64,000 bases of DNA from Mixta calida (GCF_002953215.1 NZ_CP026378.1:2772540-2836539), one strand, 5' to 3'; positions 24,125 through 33,988 are shown, counted from the first letter of the stretch. The notes: generated from the sequence alone by a model not told the origin. Made by a program: numbers and translations.

Positions 24125-24946
24125 TTAGCCCATCGCCTGACTCATGACGCTCCAGGCAATCATTCCCTGCGGCCGCCACTCTTGTCCGCGCACCATGCGC
24201 AGCGGCGCGTCCACCGGTTGCAGGCCGCAGCGTTGCAGCCAGGGCCCTAAGCCGCAGCTGCGGCTGCTGTCGATGCGCACGAACCCGCCCGCCAGCGGCT
24301 GCATCGCCTGCGCAATCAGTCGCTGCGCGTCTGACGCGTCGGCGGCGATCGTCGGACCAATCACATAACCATGACCAAAGCGCCTGGTGACCGCAAAGCC
24401 GGTCGGCACGTCGTTTTGGCGCGTGACAATAATGCTGGCGCCGTCGGCGAACAGCCGCTCCAGCAGCGCCAGACGCTGAAAGCCGTTAGCACGGTAGTCG
24501 AGCTGCGCCAGCGCGGGCAGATCGCCGCGCCTCGCCAACTGCGGCGGCTCAGCCGGCGGCGGCGGGATTAATGATGGGGTTTGATACTGGATAATCTCGC
24601 CGGTTTCGACAAATCCGACCCGACGATAGAGCGGCGCGCCCGCCTCGGTAGCGTGCAGATGCAGTTCCATACCCGCCAGCCGTTCGAGCGTCTGCCGCAG
24701 CAGCGCGCCGCCGACGCCCTGACCGCGCGCGGCCTCCGCCACGATAATCACGCCGATGCTGGCGCGCTGCGCTCCCCAGCGCCAGAAAAGGGTGCTGCCG
24801 ATAACCTGGCTATCCTGCTCCGCCACCAGCCCTTCGCCCAGCGCCAGCATCAGCTGCCAGTCGGCGAGGCGGTGCGGCCATTTAACTTCCTGCGTCAGCG
24901 CCACGCAGGCGGCGAGATCCTGCGGCGTCATGGTACGTATTTTCAT
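24125..24946 (-). CDS. GNAT-family N-acetyltransferase
   Basis: 273 residues. A GNAT domain occupies about 1-140, with the acetyl-CoA loop AARGQGVGGALLRQTLE. A second region (about 150-270), built like the Eis/MSMEG-type or YjdJ C-terminal GNAT half, follows. It transfers an acetyl group to an unknown amine substrate. It stands between cbl and the ThDP enzyme, with no obvious operon partner. Confidence 0.85.
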   Translation of the reverse strand: MKIRTMTPQDLAACVALTQEVKWPHRLADWQLMLALGEGLVAEQDSQVIGSTLFWRWGAQRASIGVIIVAEAARGQGVGGALLRQTLERLAGMELHLHATEAGAPLYRRVGFVETGEIIQYQTPSLIPPPPAEPPQLARRGDLPALAQLDYRANGFQRLALLERLFADGASIIVTRQNDVPTGFAVTRRFGHGYVIGPTIAADASDAQRLIAQAMQPLAGGFVRIDSSRSCGLGPWLQRCGLQPVDAPLRMVRGQEWRPQGMIAWSVMSQAMG

Positions 24947-25011
24947 TGTCGGCGCGCTCCGTTAAGGTAAAAAAACACCTTAATCGCTGTGGCGAAGAAC
25001 GGCAATGCGCG

Positions 25012-25968
25012 TCAGATCTGAAAATCGATCGCCGGCTCCTCCTCCTGGGTATTCAGCGCCTGACGTTTCATCTCCTCCAGCGACAGGTTGGCGTTGCAGA
25101 GTTCAAGGAATTGCCAGACGTAGTTGCGTTGCAGCTGTCCGCGTTTCAGGGCGAGCCAGACGGTGCTGGGCTCAAACAGATGGCGCGCGTCGATGCGCGT
25201 CAACGCCGCCTCCGCCGCCAGCTGGCACGCCTGATCCGCCAGGATGCCGACGCCCAGCCCCAGCTCGACATAGGTTTTCACCACGTCCGAATCCTGCGCG
25301 CTGAGCACGATGTCGGGCTTCAGTCCGGCGGCGTGAAAGGCGCGGTCGACGCGCGAACGGCCGGTGATGCCCTGACGGTAAGTGATCAGCGGATAGCGGC
25401 TGAGCGCGGCGAGGGAAACAGGGCTCTCCTGTTCCAGCGCGTGCCCTTTCGGCACCAGCAGCGCGTGGTGCCAGTTAAACCAGGGAAAGGCGGCCAGCGA
25501 CGGCTGATTGACCAGCTGTTCGCTGGCGATGCCGATATCCGCCTCGCCAGCGGTGACCATGGCGACAATCTCCTGCGGCGAGCCCTGATTCAGCTCCAGC
25601 CGCACCTGGGGCCAGATGGCGCGAAAGGCTTTAATCACCTTCGGCAGGCTGTAGCGCGCCTGGGTGTGGGTGGTGGCGATGGTCAGCACGCCGCTGGTCT
25701 CATTGGTGAAAACATCCGCCAGCCGCCGCACCCGGCTCGCCTCGTCAAGAATGCGTTCGGCGATGGTAAGCAAGGCTTTGCCCGGCTCCGTCATACCCAG
25801 CAGCCGCTTGCCGCGCCGTACGAAGATATCCACGCCCAGCTCATCTTCCAGATCGCGTATATGTCGGCTGACGCCGGACTGAGAGGTAAAGAGCGTGTTC
25901 GCCACTTCCGTCAGGTTAAATTCACAGCGCGCAGCCTCACGAATAATTTTAAGCTGTTGAAAGTTCAT
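25012..25968 (-). CDS. cbl: LysR-type regulator Cbl (CysB-like)
   Basis: 318 residues. It aligns along its whole length with E. coli Cbl: MNFQQLKIIREAAR, NLTEVANTLFTSQSGVSRH (helix-turn-helix), LITYRQGITGRS and SAQDSDVVKTY (effector pocket) are preserved. Cbl activates sulfonate-sulfur genes (ssu, tau) during sulfate limitation and responds to adenosine phosphosulfate. GGAGAGG precedes ATG. As in E. coli it is adjacent to nac, in the same orientation but with its own leader, and a terminator stands between them. Confidence 0.95.
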   Translation of the reverse strand: MNFQQLKIIREAARCEFNLTEVANTLFTSQSGVSRHIRDLEDELGVDIFVRRGKRLLGMTEPGKALLTIAERILDEASRVRRLADVFTNETSGVLTIATTHTQARYSLPKVIKAFRAIWPQVRLELNQGSPQEIVAMVTAGEADIGIASEQLVNQPSLAAFPWFNWHHALLVPKGHALEQESPVSLAALSRYPLITYRQGITGRSRVDRAFHAAGLKPDIVLSAQDSDVVKTYVELGLGVGILADQACQLAAEAALTRIDARHLFEPSTVWLALKRGQLQRNYVWQFLELCNANLSLEEMKRQALNTQEEEPAIDFQI

Positions 25969-26091
25969 AGCGCCTCTCCTTCTCTTCCGGTCAATGTTGC
26001 CTTTATGTTATGCAGGCACATTGATAGCAACAAATAATAAAAAAGGGTTTGTTATGCAATTAAGTGATAAAGGGAGCGGCGCGGCGGGCAT

Positions 26092-26115
26092 AAAAAAGGC
26101 GCACCGGGTGCGCCT
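26092..26115 (-). terminator. Rho-independent terminator after nac
   Basis: Minus-strand stem AGGCGCA / TGCGCCT followed by TTTTTT, 26 bp past the nac stop. Confidence 0.85.
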
Positions 26116-26140
26116 GTAGAAGCGGTAGAAAAGAAAGAAA

Positions 26141-27058
26141 TTAGCTAACCAGCATGAGTTCGCGCGCCTCCGGCATCGGCCGGTTCTGCAACGTCAGCAG
26201 AATATTTTTTACCGCCTGCGCCGATGGCGACAGCGGCAAACGCGAGGAGATATTCAGCGACAGCGGCAGATTCAGCGAGGGAGAACTGATGCGCGCCATC
26301 CAGCCGTTAGTGGCGTTGACCAGCGCCCGCGCCGCCGATTCCGGCAGTACGGTGACGCCCATGCCGCTGGAGAGAGCGGCAGTCAGCGTCGAGAGCGATT
26401 CGATTTCGCCGATAATGCGCGCGCTCATACGGCGCAGGGAAAAGGCCTCGTCCACCCGCTTGCGCACTGCGCTGTAGTCGCGCGGCAGGAAGAGGTTCAT
26501 TTGCGCCACCTCGGCCAGATCGACCGTTGCGCCGGGGGCGTCGTGGGCGCCTACCAGCCAGAGCTCCTCTTTCATCAGCGGCGTGCTGGCGATACCGGCC
26601 GTCGGCGTGCGGTCATACAGCACCGCCATATCAAGCTGGCCATTCATCACTTTTTCATTTAACGAGCTGCCGCTGTTTTCATGCAGGTAAACCAGAATAT
26701 CAGGATGCTGTTCGCGCACCGTCTGCAACAGCGGCATGGTCAGCGACGAGGCGGCGGCGCCCGGCGCCAGGCCAATGGAAACCTGTCCGTTGAGCGTCTG
26801 GCCGGCATTGCTGACTGCCGCCTGCGCCTGTTCGCACTGGCGTAAAATCGTGCGCGCATGAGCATAGAGGATCTTGCCCGCCTCGGTGGGCGTGACGCCG
26901 CGCTTGGTGCGGATCAGCAGTTGCTGATCCAGCTCATTTTCCAGCGTGGCAACCTGCTGACTCAGCGCCGGTTGCGCAATGTGCAGGACCTCCGCTGCCT
27001 GAGTCAGGCTGCCGATATCGACGATTTTCACAAAGTATTTCAGTCGTCTTAAGTTCAT
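26141..27058 (-). CDS. nac: Nitrogen assimilation regulator Nac
   Basis: 305-residue LysR-type regulator matching E. coli and Klebsiella Nac: MNLRRLKYFVKIVDIGSLTQ, LHIAQPALSQQVATLE (helix-turn-helix), RTKRGVTPTEAGK, FLPRDYSAVRKRVDEAFSLR. Nac couples sigma-54-dependent NtrC control to sigma-70 genes under nitrogen limitation. The start at 27058 is chosen because GGAGG lies five bases before it and it matches the E. coli start; a longer in-frame ATG at 27154 would overlap the promoter. The sigma-54 promoter and an NtrC site are visible upstream. Confidence 0.96.
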   Translation of the reverse strand: MNLRRLKYFVKIVDIGSLTQAAEVLHIAQPALSQQVATLENELDQQLLIRTKRGVTPTEAGKILYAHARTILRQCEQAQAAVSNAGQTLNGQVSIGLAPGAAASSLTMPLLQTVREQHPDILVYLHENSGSSLNEKVMNGQLDMAVLYDRTPTAGIASTPLMKEELWLVGAHDAPGATVDLAEVAQMNLFLPRDYSAVRKRVDEAFSLRRMSARIIGEIESLSTLTAALSSGMGVTVLPESAARALVNATNGWMARISSPSLNLPLSLNISSRLPLSPSAQAVKNILLTLQNRPMPEARELMLVS

Positions 27059-27128
27059 ATTGCCTCCATCACGGGTTCCCGCATGCTGTAAAGGAAGTGT
27101 CGCGCCTGGCGCGGCTGTGAAGAAGGAT

Positions 27129-27144
27129 TGCAATATGCAGGCCA
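27129..27144 (-). promoter_or_regulatory. Sigma-54 promoter of nac
   Basis: The minus strand reads TGGCCTGCATATTGCA: GG and GC at exactly the -24/-12 spacing (ten bases between) with consensus TTGCA at -12. Predicted start of transcription is about 60 nt before the nac ATG. This fits the known RpoN dependence of nac. Confidence 0.8.
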
Positions 27145-27272
27145 CTTTTTTCAACCGGACTTCTGACCTTAAAACCGCTGCCCTAACCCCCGATAAAATA
27201 AGAGAAACTGATTACCTCGCAAGAGGTAATCGCCGTTCATAAACAGCGCGCCGTACAGATTAACGCCGATGT

Positions 27273-27289
27273 TGCACCATTAGCGTGCG
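27273..27289. promoter_or_regulatory. NtrC enhancer site upstream of nac
   Basis: TGCACCATTAGCGTGCG has the NtrC arms GCAC and GTGC separated by seven bases, about 160 bp upstream of the predicted nac start of transcription. A weaker second element lies at about 27296-27310 (GCGT-N7-GTGC). Confidence 0.6.
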
Positions 27290-27613
27290 GCCGCTGCGTT
27301 GGTGCCGTGCAGGTGCCGACGACGCTTTTTTGCGGATCGCAGTCACAAAACGATGATGCCGTACCGTTCAAAACATGAGTTCCGTCACTTTCTCCGGTTT
27401 GCCGCATGGCAAATGTAAAATTTATGTTATTACTTTATTTCATAAAATAATTTGAAAAACAGCGAGTTATTACAAATGAAACGATTACTTAGTTAACATT
27501 TCCCATCGCCTGCCGGTGCTTCGATAACTTTACGTCATGTCTGGCGTTCCCTCGCCATGCAATACAAGCGGTATTGCGCTTTCTGTTTTCCGCTACTTCA
27601 GAAGGAAAGAATT

Positions 27614-28927
27614 TTGCTGACTGTGCTGGGTTTTTCGATGGTGATCTGCTTTATGTATCTGATCATGACCAGGCGGATGTCGGCGCTGATCGCGCTGATT
27701 ATCGTGCCAACGCTGTTTGCGCTGATTGGCGGTTACTGGCATGGTCTGGGCGAAATGATGCTTAACGGCGTGAAGACGCTGGCGCCGACCGGCGTGATGC
27801 TGACCTTCTCCATTCTCTACTTTGGCCTGATGATCGACGCCGGTCTGTTCGATCCGCTGGTACGCCTGATTTTAAAAATCGTGCGCGGCGATCCGCTTAA
27901 GGTGCTGGTCGGCACTGCGGTGCTGACGCTGCTGGTTTCCCTTGATGGCGACAGCTCCACCACCTATATGATTGCGATTGCGGCCTTTTTACCGCTCTAT
28001 CGGCGTCTGGGGATGAATGTGCTGGCGATGACCTGTCTGGTCAACCTCGCCAGCGGCATCATGAATCTGTCGCCGTGGGGCGGCCCTACCGCGCGCGCGG
28101 CTGCGGCGCTGCGCATCGACGCGCTCGATATCTTTATTCCGATGATCCCGGCGATGCTGCTCGCCTGCTTTACGCTGGTGGGCATGGCGACGCTGTTCGG
28201 CATCCGCGAGCGCCGTCGTCTCGGCATAATGACCATGGAAAGTCATCATCTGGAGTCGATCAGCCTGGGGCTGGGCGACGAGGATGAGTGCGCCGCCAAC
28301 CGTCGGCCGAAGATGTTCTGGCCCAACTTTATCCTGACTACCGCGCTGTTGGTGTTGCTGGTAGTTGGCCTGATGCCGATCCATATTCTGTTTATGCTGG
28401 CGTTCGCCATTGCGGTGATGCTGAACTATCCCTCGCTGGAGCAGCAGAAGGCGCGCATCGGCGCCCATGCGGCAAACGTGCTGGCGGTCACCTCGCTGAT
28501 TTTCGCCGCCGGGGTCTTCACCGGCATTCTTTCCGGCACCGGCATGGTGGATGCGATGGCGAAAAGCCTACTGTCGGTGATCCCGCACAGCTTCGGGCCT
28601 TATCTGGCGGTGTTTACCGCCGTGGTCAGCCTGCCGTTCACCTTCTTTATGTCTAACGACGCTTTCTACTTCGGCATTCTGCCGGTAATTGCGCAGACGG
28701 CGGCGGGCTACGGCATCAGCGCCGAAGAGATTGCGCGCGCTTCGATTATCGGGCAGCCGTTCCACCTGCTCAGCCCACTGGTGCCGTCGATTTATCTGCT
28801 GGTCGGTCTGGCGAAGGTGGATATCGGCGATCATCAACGTTTTGCGATTAAGTGGGGGATTCTGGTGAGCATGGCGCTGCTGGCGGGTGGCGTGCTGTTC
28901 GGCGCGTTCCCACTCTACCACCGTTAA
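27614..28927 (+). CDS. CitMHS-family citrate/dicarboxylate transporter
   Basis: About 437 residues and 11-12 helices. LSALIALIIVPTLFALIGG, LDGDSSTTYMIAIAAFLP and ASGIMNLSPWGGPTARAA are signatures of citrate-Mg2+/H+ symporters (CitM/CitH/CitN). TTG 27614 is chosen as start because AAGGA precedes it and family proteins begin MLTLLGFSM; an upstream in-frame ATG at 27557 would add 19 unlikely residues. It probably imports citrate or another metal-chelating acid. Divergent from nac, so regulatory sites may be shared. Confidence 0.85.
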   Translation: MLTVLGFSMVICFMYLIMTRRMSALIALIIVPTLFALIGGYWHGLGEMMLNGVKTLAPTGVMLTFSILYFGLMIDAGLFDPLVRLILKIVRGDPLKVLVGTAVLTLLVSLDGDSSTTYMIAIAAFLPLYRRLGMNVLAMTCLVNLASGIMNLSPWGGPTARAAAALRIDALDIFIPMIPAMLLACFTLVGMATLFGIRERRRLGIMTMESHHLESISLGLGDEDECAANRRPKMFWPNFILTTALLVLLVVGLMPIHILFMLAFAIAVMLNYPSLEQQKARIGAHAANVLAVTSLIFAAGVFTGILSGTGMVDAMAKSLLSVIPHSFGPYLAVFTAVVSLPFTFFMSNDAFYFGILPVIAQTAAGYGISAEEIARASIIGQPFHLLSPLVPSIYLLVGLAKVDIGDHQRFAIKWGILVSMALLAGGVLFGAFPLYHR

Positions 28928-28954
28928 GGCTTAGTCGCCGCTGGAGAAGTAAAA

Positions 28955-28982
28955 CGTCCCGCGCCAGTAACGGCGCGGGACG
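28955..28982. terminator. Terminator-like hairpin after CitMHS gene
   Basis: Perfect stem CGTCCCGCGCC / GGCGCGGGACG with a 6-base loop and no T tract, between convergent genes. Confidence 0.45.
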
Positions 28983-29062
28983 GACTGTGGAAGGGATATA
29001 TTGGCGGTCAGCGACGCGGCCCTCTGCCATGCCTCTGTCCTCTCGCCGCCGGGCGGCTCCAG

Positions 29063-30097
29063 CTAGCGTTTTTTGCGGTTACGGTGCATATCAATCGACA
29101 CCGCCGCAACGATAATCACCCCTTTGATAATATCCTGCACGTAGGCGTCAACGCCGACAAAGGTAAAGCCGCTTTTTATCAGTCCCAGAATCACCGCGCC
29201 GATCAGCGTGCCGGTAATACGTCCCACGCCGCCCATCAGGCTGCTGCCGCCGATCACCGCCGCGGCGATAGCGTCCAGCTCATAGGAAAGCCCCATGCTC
29301 GACTGGCCGGTGCTGACGCGCGCCGCCAGCACCACGCCCGCCAGCCCGGCGAGGCCGCCGGCGATGGTATAGACGATGACCAGATACTTATTCACGTTGA
29401 TGCCGGAAACGCGCGCCGACGTCATATTGCCGCCGATGGCGTAGACATATTTGCCGTAGCGAGTATGTTTCAGCGCGATATGAAAAATCACCGCCACCAC
29501 CAGGAAAATCACCACCGGCATCGCGCCCTGTCCGATAGCGGTAAAGCCGTCGGACAAAAAGCTGATCGGGTTGCCCTGCGTGTAATACTGCGCCAGACCG
29601 CGCGCCGAGACCATCATGCCGAGCGTGGCGATAAAGGGCGGAATGCCGGTTCTGGTGATCAGTACGCCGTTGATTAAGCCGCATAGCGTACCGACGCCGA
29701 TGCCGGCAACAATCGGCACCGCGGCGGGCAGATCCACCAGCGCCGGATACATCGGCGACAGACTGTCGGACGTTTGCGCCAGGCTGGCGGCCACCACCGC
29801 CGTCAGGGCGATCAGCGAGCCGGAGGAGAGATCGATGCCGGTGGTAATGATCACCTGCGTCACCCCCACCGCGATAATGCCGATAATAGCGACCTGAAGA
29901 ACAATCAATACCAGCCGGTTGGTGTTCAGCAGGAAAGATTGATCGCGCACATACCAGCCCGCCAGTTCAAAAATCAACGCGATGCCCAGCATCACGATGA
30001 AAATACCGGTGTCTTTCGGCAGCCTGCCGCGCAGATGTCCGAACGGCGACGGGCGCGCCGCGTGCGGCTGTTGCGTACTTATCTTAACGTTGCTCAT
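29063..30097 (-). CDS. Sugar ABC transporter permease (RbsC family)
   Basis: 344-residue permease of the BPD_transp_2/RbsC family: GVTQVIITTGIDLSSGSLIAL, GIPPFIATLGMM, YAIGGNMTSARVSGINV and AAVIGGSSLMGGVGRITGT. ATG 30097 is chosen because GGGAG precedes it; the ATG at 30115 overlaps the ATPase stop. It forms the inner-membrane channel of the CUT2-type importer encoded by the three minus-strand genes. The cargo is a monosaccharide or inositol, not resolvable from sequence. Confidence 0.93.
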   Translation of the reverse strand: MSNVKISTQQPHAARPSPFGHLRGRLPKDTGIFIVMLGIALIFELAGWYVRDQSFLLNTNRLVLIVLQVAIIGIIAVGVTQVIITTGIDLSSGSLIALTAVVAASLAQTSDSLSPMYPALVDLPAAVPIVAGIGVGTLCGLINGVLITRTGIPPFIATLGMMVSARGLAQYYTQGNPISFLSDGFTAIGQGAMPVVIFLVVAVIFHIALKHTRYGKYVYAIGGNMTSARVSGINVNKYLVIVYTIAGGLAGLAGVVLAARVSTGQSSMGLSYELDAIAAAVIGGSSLMGGVGRITGTLIGAVILGLIKSGFTFVGVDAYVQDIIKGVIIVAAVSIDMHRNRKKR

Positions 30098-30111
30098 AAC
30101 ATTCTCCCGTC

Positions 30112-31596
30112 TCACTCAGATGCCAGCGACATAATGGTTTCCTGATCGGCCTCTTCTTTATTGAGGATGCCGGTAATCCGCCCTTCGTGCATGACCATCA
30201 CCCGGTCGCTCATGCCAAGAATTTCCGGCAGCTCCGAGGAGACCATGATGACCGCCACGCCGCGATTGGCCAGCTCGCTGATCAGACGATAGATCTCCGC
30301 CTTGGCGCCGACATCGATGCCGCGCGTCGGCTCGTCCAGAATCAGAATTTTGGGCTGCGCCAGCAGCCAGCGCGCAATCAGCACCTTCTGCTGGTTGCCG
30401 CCGCTGAGGTTATTGATGATCTGATCCATGGTCGGCGTCTTGATATTGAGCCGCCGTATCTGTTCCATGCAGTCCTGGGCCATCTGCACATGGCTGACGA
30501 AGCCGCCCCGACTGCTGTACTCCGGCATATTGACGATACTCATGTTCTCCAGCACCGACAGCACCAGAAACAGGCCGGACTTTTTACGATCTTCGGTCAG
30601 AAACGCCATGCCCTTTTCAATCGCCGTGGAGGGCGAATCGATAGTGACCGGCACGCCGTCAATCAGCACTTCGCCGCTGTCAGGCGGCGCCATGCCGAAC
30701 AGGCTCTCCATCACTTCGCTGCGCCCGGCGCCCACCAGCCCGGCGACGCCTAAGATCTCGCCGCGCCGCACGCTGAAGCTAACGTCGGCGAAGGCGCCGC
30801 GGCGCGTGAGCTGACGCACCGTCAGCACTTCCTCGCCGATGGCGTTGTTGAATTTTGGAAACAGCTGCGTCAGCTCGCGTCCCACCATTTGGTTGATCAA
30901 TGACTGGCGCGTATAGCGGCTGGTGCTGTCGCTGCCGACCCAGCTGCCGTCGCGAAAGATGCTGACCTCGTCGGTGATAGCGAAGATTTCATCCATTTTG
31001 TGGCTGATATAGATGATGGCCTTCCCCTGCGCGCGCAGGTCGCGGATGATGGTGAACAGGTGGCCCACTTCCCCCTCGGTCAGCGCGGAGGTCGGCTCGT
31101 CCATGATCACCACATCGGCGTTCCAGGAGACCGCCTTGGCGATTTCCACCATCTGCTGACTGGCGATGCTTAGATCGCCGACCATCTGCTCCGCCTGTAA
31201 ACGAATATTGAGTTTGTTCAGCAGCGCCTGCGTTTGCCGGTTGAGCTGGCGGTGATCGACCAGGCCATATTTCACCGGCTCGCGTCCCAGCCAGATGTTT
31301 TCCGCGACGGTCATCCAGGGGACCAGATTCAGCTCCTGATGAATCATCGAAATTCCGGCGCGCAGCGCGCCGAGCGTATCGTGAAACGCCACCGGTTCGC
31401 CTTTAACGCGAATAGTGCCGTTATCGGGCCGGTAGATACCGATCAGACACTTCATCAGCGTCGATTTACCGGCGCCGTTTTCCCCCATCAGGGCATGCAC
31501 CGTGCCGGGCCTGACGCGCAGCGAGACGTTATCCAGCGCCTTTACTCCTGGAAAAAATTTACTGATGCCTTCGGCTTCCAGCGCATAAGCAGTCAT
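30112..31596 (-). CDS. Sugar ABC transporter ATPase, duplicated (RbsA/MglA type)
   Basis: 494 residues with two ABC domains, as in CUT2 sugar importers. The first domain has Walker [10 protein letters not shown] and Walker [13 protein letters not shown]. The second has a degenerate Walker A (GLVGAGRSE), an LSGGNQQKV signature and [14 protein letters not shown]. Only the first site is expected to hydrolyse ATP efficiently. It lies between the binding protein and permease genes and ends 14 bp before the permease start. Confidence 0.94.
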   Translation of the reverse strand: MTAYALEAEGISKFFPGVKALDNVSLRVRPGTVHALMGENGAGKSTLMKCLIGIYRPDNGTIRVKGEPVAFHDTLGALRAGISMIHQELNLVPWMTVAENIWLGREPVKYGLVDHRQLNRQTQALLNKLNIRLQAEQMVGDLSIASQQMVEIAKAVSWNADVVIMDEPTSALTEGEVGHLFTIIRDLRAQGKAIIYISHKMDEIFAITDEVSIFRDGSWVGSDSTSRYTRQSLINQMVGRELTQLFPKFNNAIGEEVLTVRQLTRRGAFADVSFSVRRGEILGVAGLVGAGRSEVMESLFGMAPPDSGEVLIDGVPVTIDSPSTAIEKGMAFLTEDRKKSGLFLVLSVLENMSIVNMPEYSSRGGFVSHVQMAQDCMEQIRRLNIKTPTMDQIINNLSGGNQQKVLIARWLLAQPKILILDEPTRGIDVGAKAEIYRLISELANRGVAVIMVSSELPEILGMSDRVMVMHEGRITGILNKEEADQETIMSLASE

Positions 31597-31661
31597 GCGT
31601 TACCTCCGTACCGCGCGTCGCCCGACCGCCAGCGGCGCGGACGGCGGGCAAGCGCTCAGAT

Positions 31662-32582
31662 TTATTTTTGGTTGCGGCTGACGAATGCCTGGTAGTTTTC
31701 TTTGGTGATCAGCTGATAGGGGATCATGACGTTTTTCTGCACCTTCTCACCTTTTACCAGCTTGATAGCGGTCTGCACCGCGCCTTCGCCCTGCCCTTTG
31801 GCGTCCTGGAAAACGGTGGCGATCATTCTGCCGCTTTTGATCTGCTGTAAGGCGTCAGGCGTGCCGTCGACGCCCGCAATCAGCACCTTGTTGTTTTTGC
31901 CCAGCGCCATCAGCGCGCCGATGGCCATCTCATCGTTGTTCGAGGCGATGGCGTCGATCGGGTCGCCAGCGGTCATCCAGTTGCTCACCACATCCACCGC
32001 TTCATTACGCATAAATTTCGCGGTCTGCTTCTGCACGATTTTGATCTGCGGATATTTCGCCACCACCGCTTCGACGCCTTTGGTGCGGTCGCGGGTCGCT
32101 TCATTCGCCAGGTCGCCCAGCAAAATGGCGACATTGCCTTTTTGGTTCATTGCTTTCGCCAGCGCTTCCATTTGCAGGCGGCCCGCCAGTTCGGAATCGG
32201 AGCCGACATAGGCCATTTTGTCGGTCAGCTCCGCCTGCGGGCGGCGATTGACGAACACCAGCGGGATGCCCGCTTTGCTGGCCTGATCCATAATCGGCTT
32301 CACCGCGTTGGTATCTACCGGGTTGACAATAATGGCGTCCACGCCCTGACCGATAAAACTCTGTACCTGTTGTAGCTGCTGCGCCACATCGCCTTTCGCA
32401 TCCTCCATCTGCCCTTTGACCTGCGATTTATCCATCTCTTTTTGCATCTCAGTGCGCACGATGGTCAGAAAGTTGTCATCAAACAGCGCCATCGACACGC
32501 CAAGCTGGATATCTTTCGCCAGCGCGGCGGCGGGCAACAGACAGGCGATAACGGACGCGACAATCGCTTTTTTCATCTTCAT
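31662..32582 (-). CDS. Periplasmic sugar-binding protein (RbsB family)
   Basis: 306 residues with a signal peptide (about 1-22, ending PAAALA) and the Peripla_BP_4 fold: LGVSMALFDDNFLTIVRTEM, VDAIIVNPVDTNAVKPI, VFVNRRPQ, AIASNNDEMAIGAL, AGVDGTPDALQ. The nine-residue VNRRP segment and Asp/Asn pairs sit where RbsB binds the ring hydroxyls. First gene of the operon, so the promoter must lie in 32583-33000. Cargo could be ribose, another pentose or myo-inositol; no catabolic gene is adjacent to decide. Confidence 0.92.
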   Translation of the reverse strand: MKMKKAIVASVIACLLPAAALAKDIQLGVSMALFDDNFLTIVRTEMQKEMDKSQVKGQMEDAKGDVAQQLQQVQSFIGQGVDAIIVNPVDTNAVKPIMDQASKAGIPLVFVNRRPQAELTDKMAYVGSDSELAGRLQMEALAKAMNQKGNVAILLGDLANEATRDRTKGVEAVVAKYPQIKIVQKQTAKFMRNEAVDVVSNWMTAGDPIDAIASNNDEMAIGALMALGKNNKVLIAGVDGTPDALQQIKSGRMIATVFQDAKGQGEGAVQTAIKLVKGEKVQKNVMIPYQLITKENYQAFVSRNQK

Positions 32583-33032
32583 AACTCACCCTTTTTCATC
32601 GTTAAGTTGCGCTGGCGGGCCGGTACCTCGAATGAAAATTATTTTTTACATTCACACAACATCACCAGGGTTTTGGACTGTCAGTAGAGATGAATCGATG
32701 CTGGCTTACTGTGCCGGCGTTTAGCCTCCTTCTTTTTTACCCGCCTGTTTCTGTTTGTTTTCATTCAGAAACTGCGTTTCACTTTCCTTAAAGACGGATA
32801 ATGCAGAGATAAAATGGTTTCTTTGTTTCATAATTTACATAACTGAAATTTTCATAATGAAAGCATTGAAACGCGCGTTTTAAAATTATCAAATAACAAA
32901 AATTTGACACGCATCTAACATCGACGGCGAAAAGCGTTTAAAGTGAGATCCATGCGGCAGATTAGAAAAGCAGCAAACGCGCGGCAGTTGCCGGTTTTGC
33001 CAGCAAACGCGCGCTAAAACGGGGCACAGGCT
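32583..33032. other. Intergenic region upstream of the sugar ABC operon
   Basis: About 450 bp without a supported gene. 32740-32910 is AT-rich and presumably carries the sugar operon promoter. No clear CRP or LacI-type palindrome was found by eye. Confidence 0.5.
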
Positions 33033-33061
33033 TTGACATCATCTCCAGGGCCAGGTAATAT
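33033..33061 (+). promoter_or_regulatory. Sigma-70 promoter of first tRNA-Asn
   Basis: TTGACA (33033-33038), a 17-bp spacer and TAATAT (33056-33061), then a GC-rich CGCCCC discriminator typical of stringently controlled stable-RNA genes. The mature tRNA begins 18 bp on. Confidence 0.9.
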
Positions 33062-33079
33062 TCGCCCCGTTCACACGAT

Positions 33080-33155
33080 TCCTCTGTAGTTCAGTCGGTA
33101 GAACGGCGGACTGTTAATCCGTATGTCACTGGTTCGAGTCCAGTCAGAGGAGCCA
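33080..33155 (+). tRNA. tRNA-Asn (GTT)
   Basis: 76 nt including encoded CCA, cloverleaf intact, anticodon GTT. The sequence equals the E. coli tRNA-Asn I recall and is identical to the second copy at 39223-39298. E. coli has several asn tRNA genes beside cbl-nac, and these are favoured integration sites of genomic islands. Confidence 0.98.
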
Positions 33156-33163
33156 GATTTAAA

Positions 33164-33192
33164 AAAAGCAGACGCCTGGCGTCTGCTTTTTT
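33164..33192 (+). terminator. Terminator of first tRNA-Asn
   Basis: Stem AAAGCAGACGCC / GGCGTCTGCTTT followed by T residues. Confidence 0.9.
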
Positions 33193-33388
33193 GCTTTCAG
33201 TCAACAGCGAACGGCCATCGCCCCTTGTTCCCTCTGTTATTTTTCCCGGTACGAAGCGGCCAGTCCGCCGACCCCCTCACGTGTTTACTGCCTGTCCGGT
33301 ACCTCGCGCTGTCCGATCCGTAACCCACCGCGCTTTCGTATCTTCCGCCGAAGAAGGTAAAAGAGCGCAGAAACGCAGCCAAAAATAA

Positions 33389-33975
33389 AATCAGAATAAG
33401 CTCAGCTTAAATCGCGTTTTCGGCGCTTTTATTCAGGAACGTCAGCAAAAAATATTCGCGGCGGATTTACTGAAATTTTGCCTGCCCGTTCTGGTGGTGG
33501 CGCTGGTATGGACTTTTGTCAGCAATTATAAAGTCAACCTGCATGGGATAATTGCGGCAATTCTTATTTTTACCGCCGTGTCGCGCTTCTCCAGGCGTAT
33601 TTCAGGCTACCTGCGCCGCTTTATTGAAAATAATTCACGTAAATATCTGGTGGTCATGGGCTGCGTTCACGGCTTATCGAATATGGGCGGCAGCCTGCTT
33701 TCCGCTTATGCGGTAACCCGACACCAGATGAAACAGGAAGTGCTGGGCTGCATCGTCACCGGCTATTTGCTTTTCGGTATTGTGCAACTTTGCACGCTGC
33801 ATTATGTTAATGCATTGAATCTTAATATCACCACCCTGGCTTCCTGCCTGGCCGCCGCCGCCGCGGTTTTTTTACTGGTCGGCAACCGCATTTTAAAGCG
33901 CTGAACGACAGTTTTTATCAACATATTTTTTCCGGCTTTATGCTGGTCTATGCGGCTTTGATGATCGTTTTATAA
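33389..33975 (+). pseudogene. TSUP (TauE/SafE) family permease remnant
   Basis: Coding sequence similar to TSUP anion permeases (VVMGCVHGLSNMGGSLLSAY) starts without an initiation codon after a stop at 33386. The N-terminal third is missing. At about 33893 the frame breaks: GNRIL-KR ends at 33904, but one extra T in the run would continue as FKALNDSFYQHIFSG to MLVYAALMIVL and a stop at 33975, a normal TSUP C-terminus. A GTG-initiated 136-residue product from 33494 is possible but would be incomplete. TSUP proteins move sulfite, sulfoacetate or other small anions. It lies directly after tRNA-Asn. Confidence 0.75.
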
Positions 33976-33988
33976 GAGTGACGGAAGA

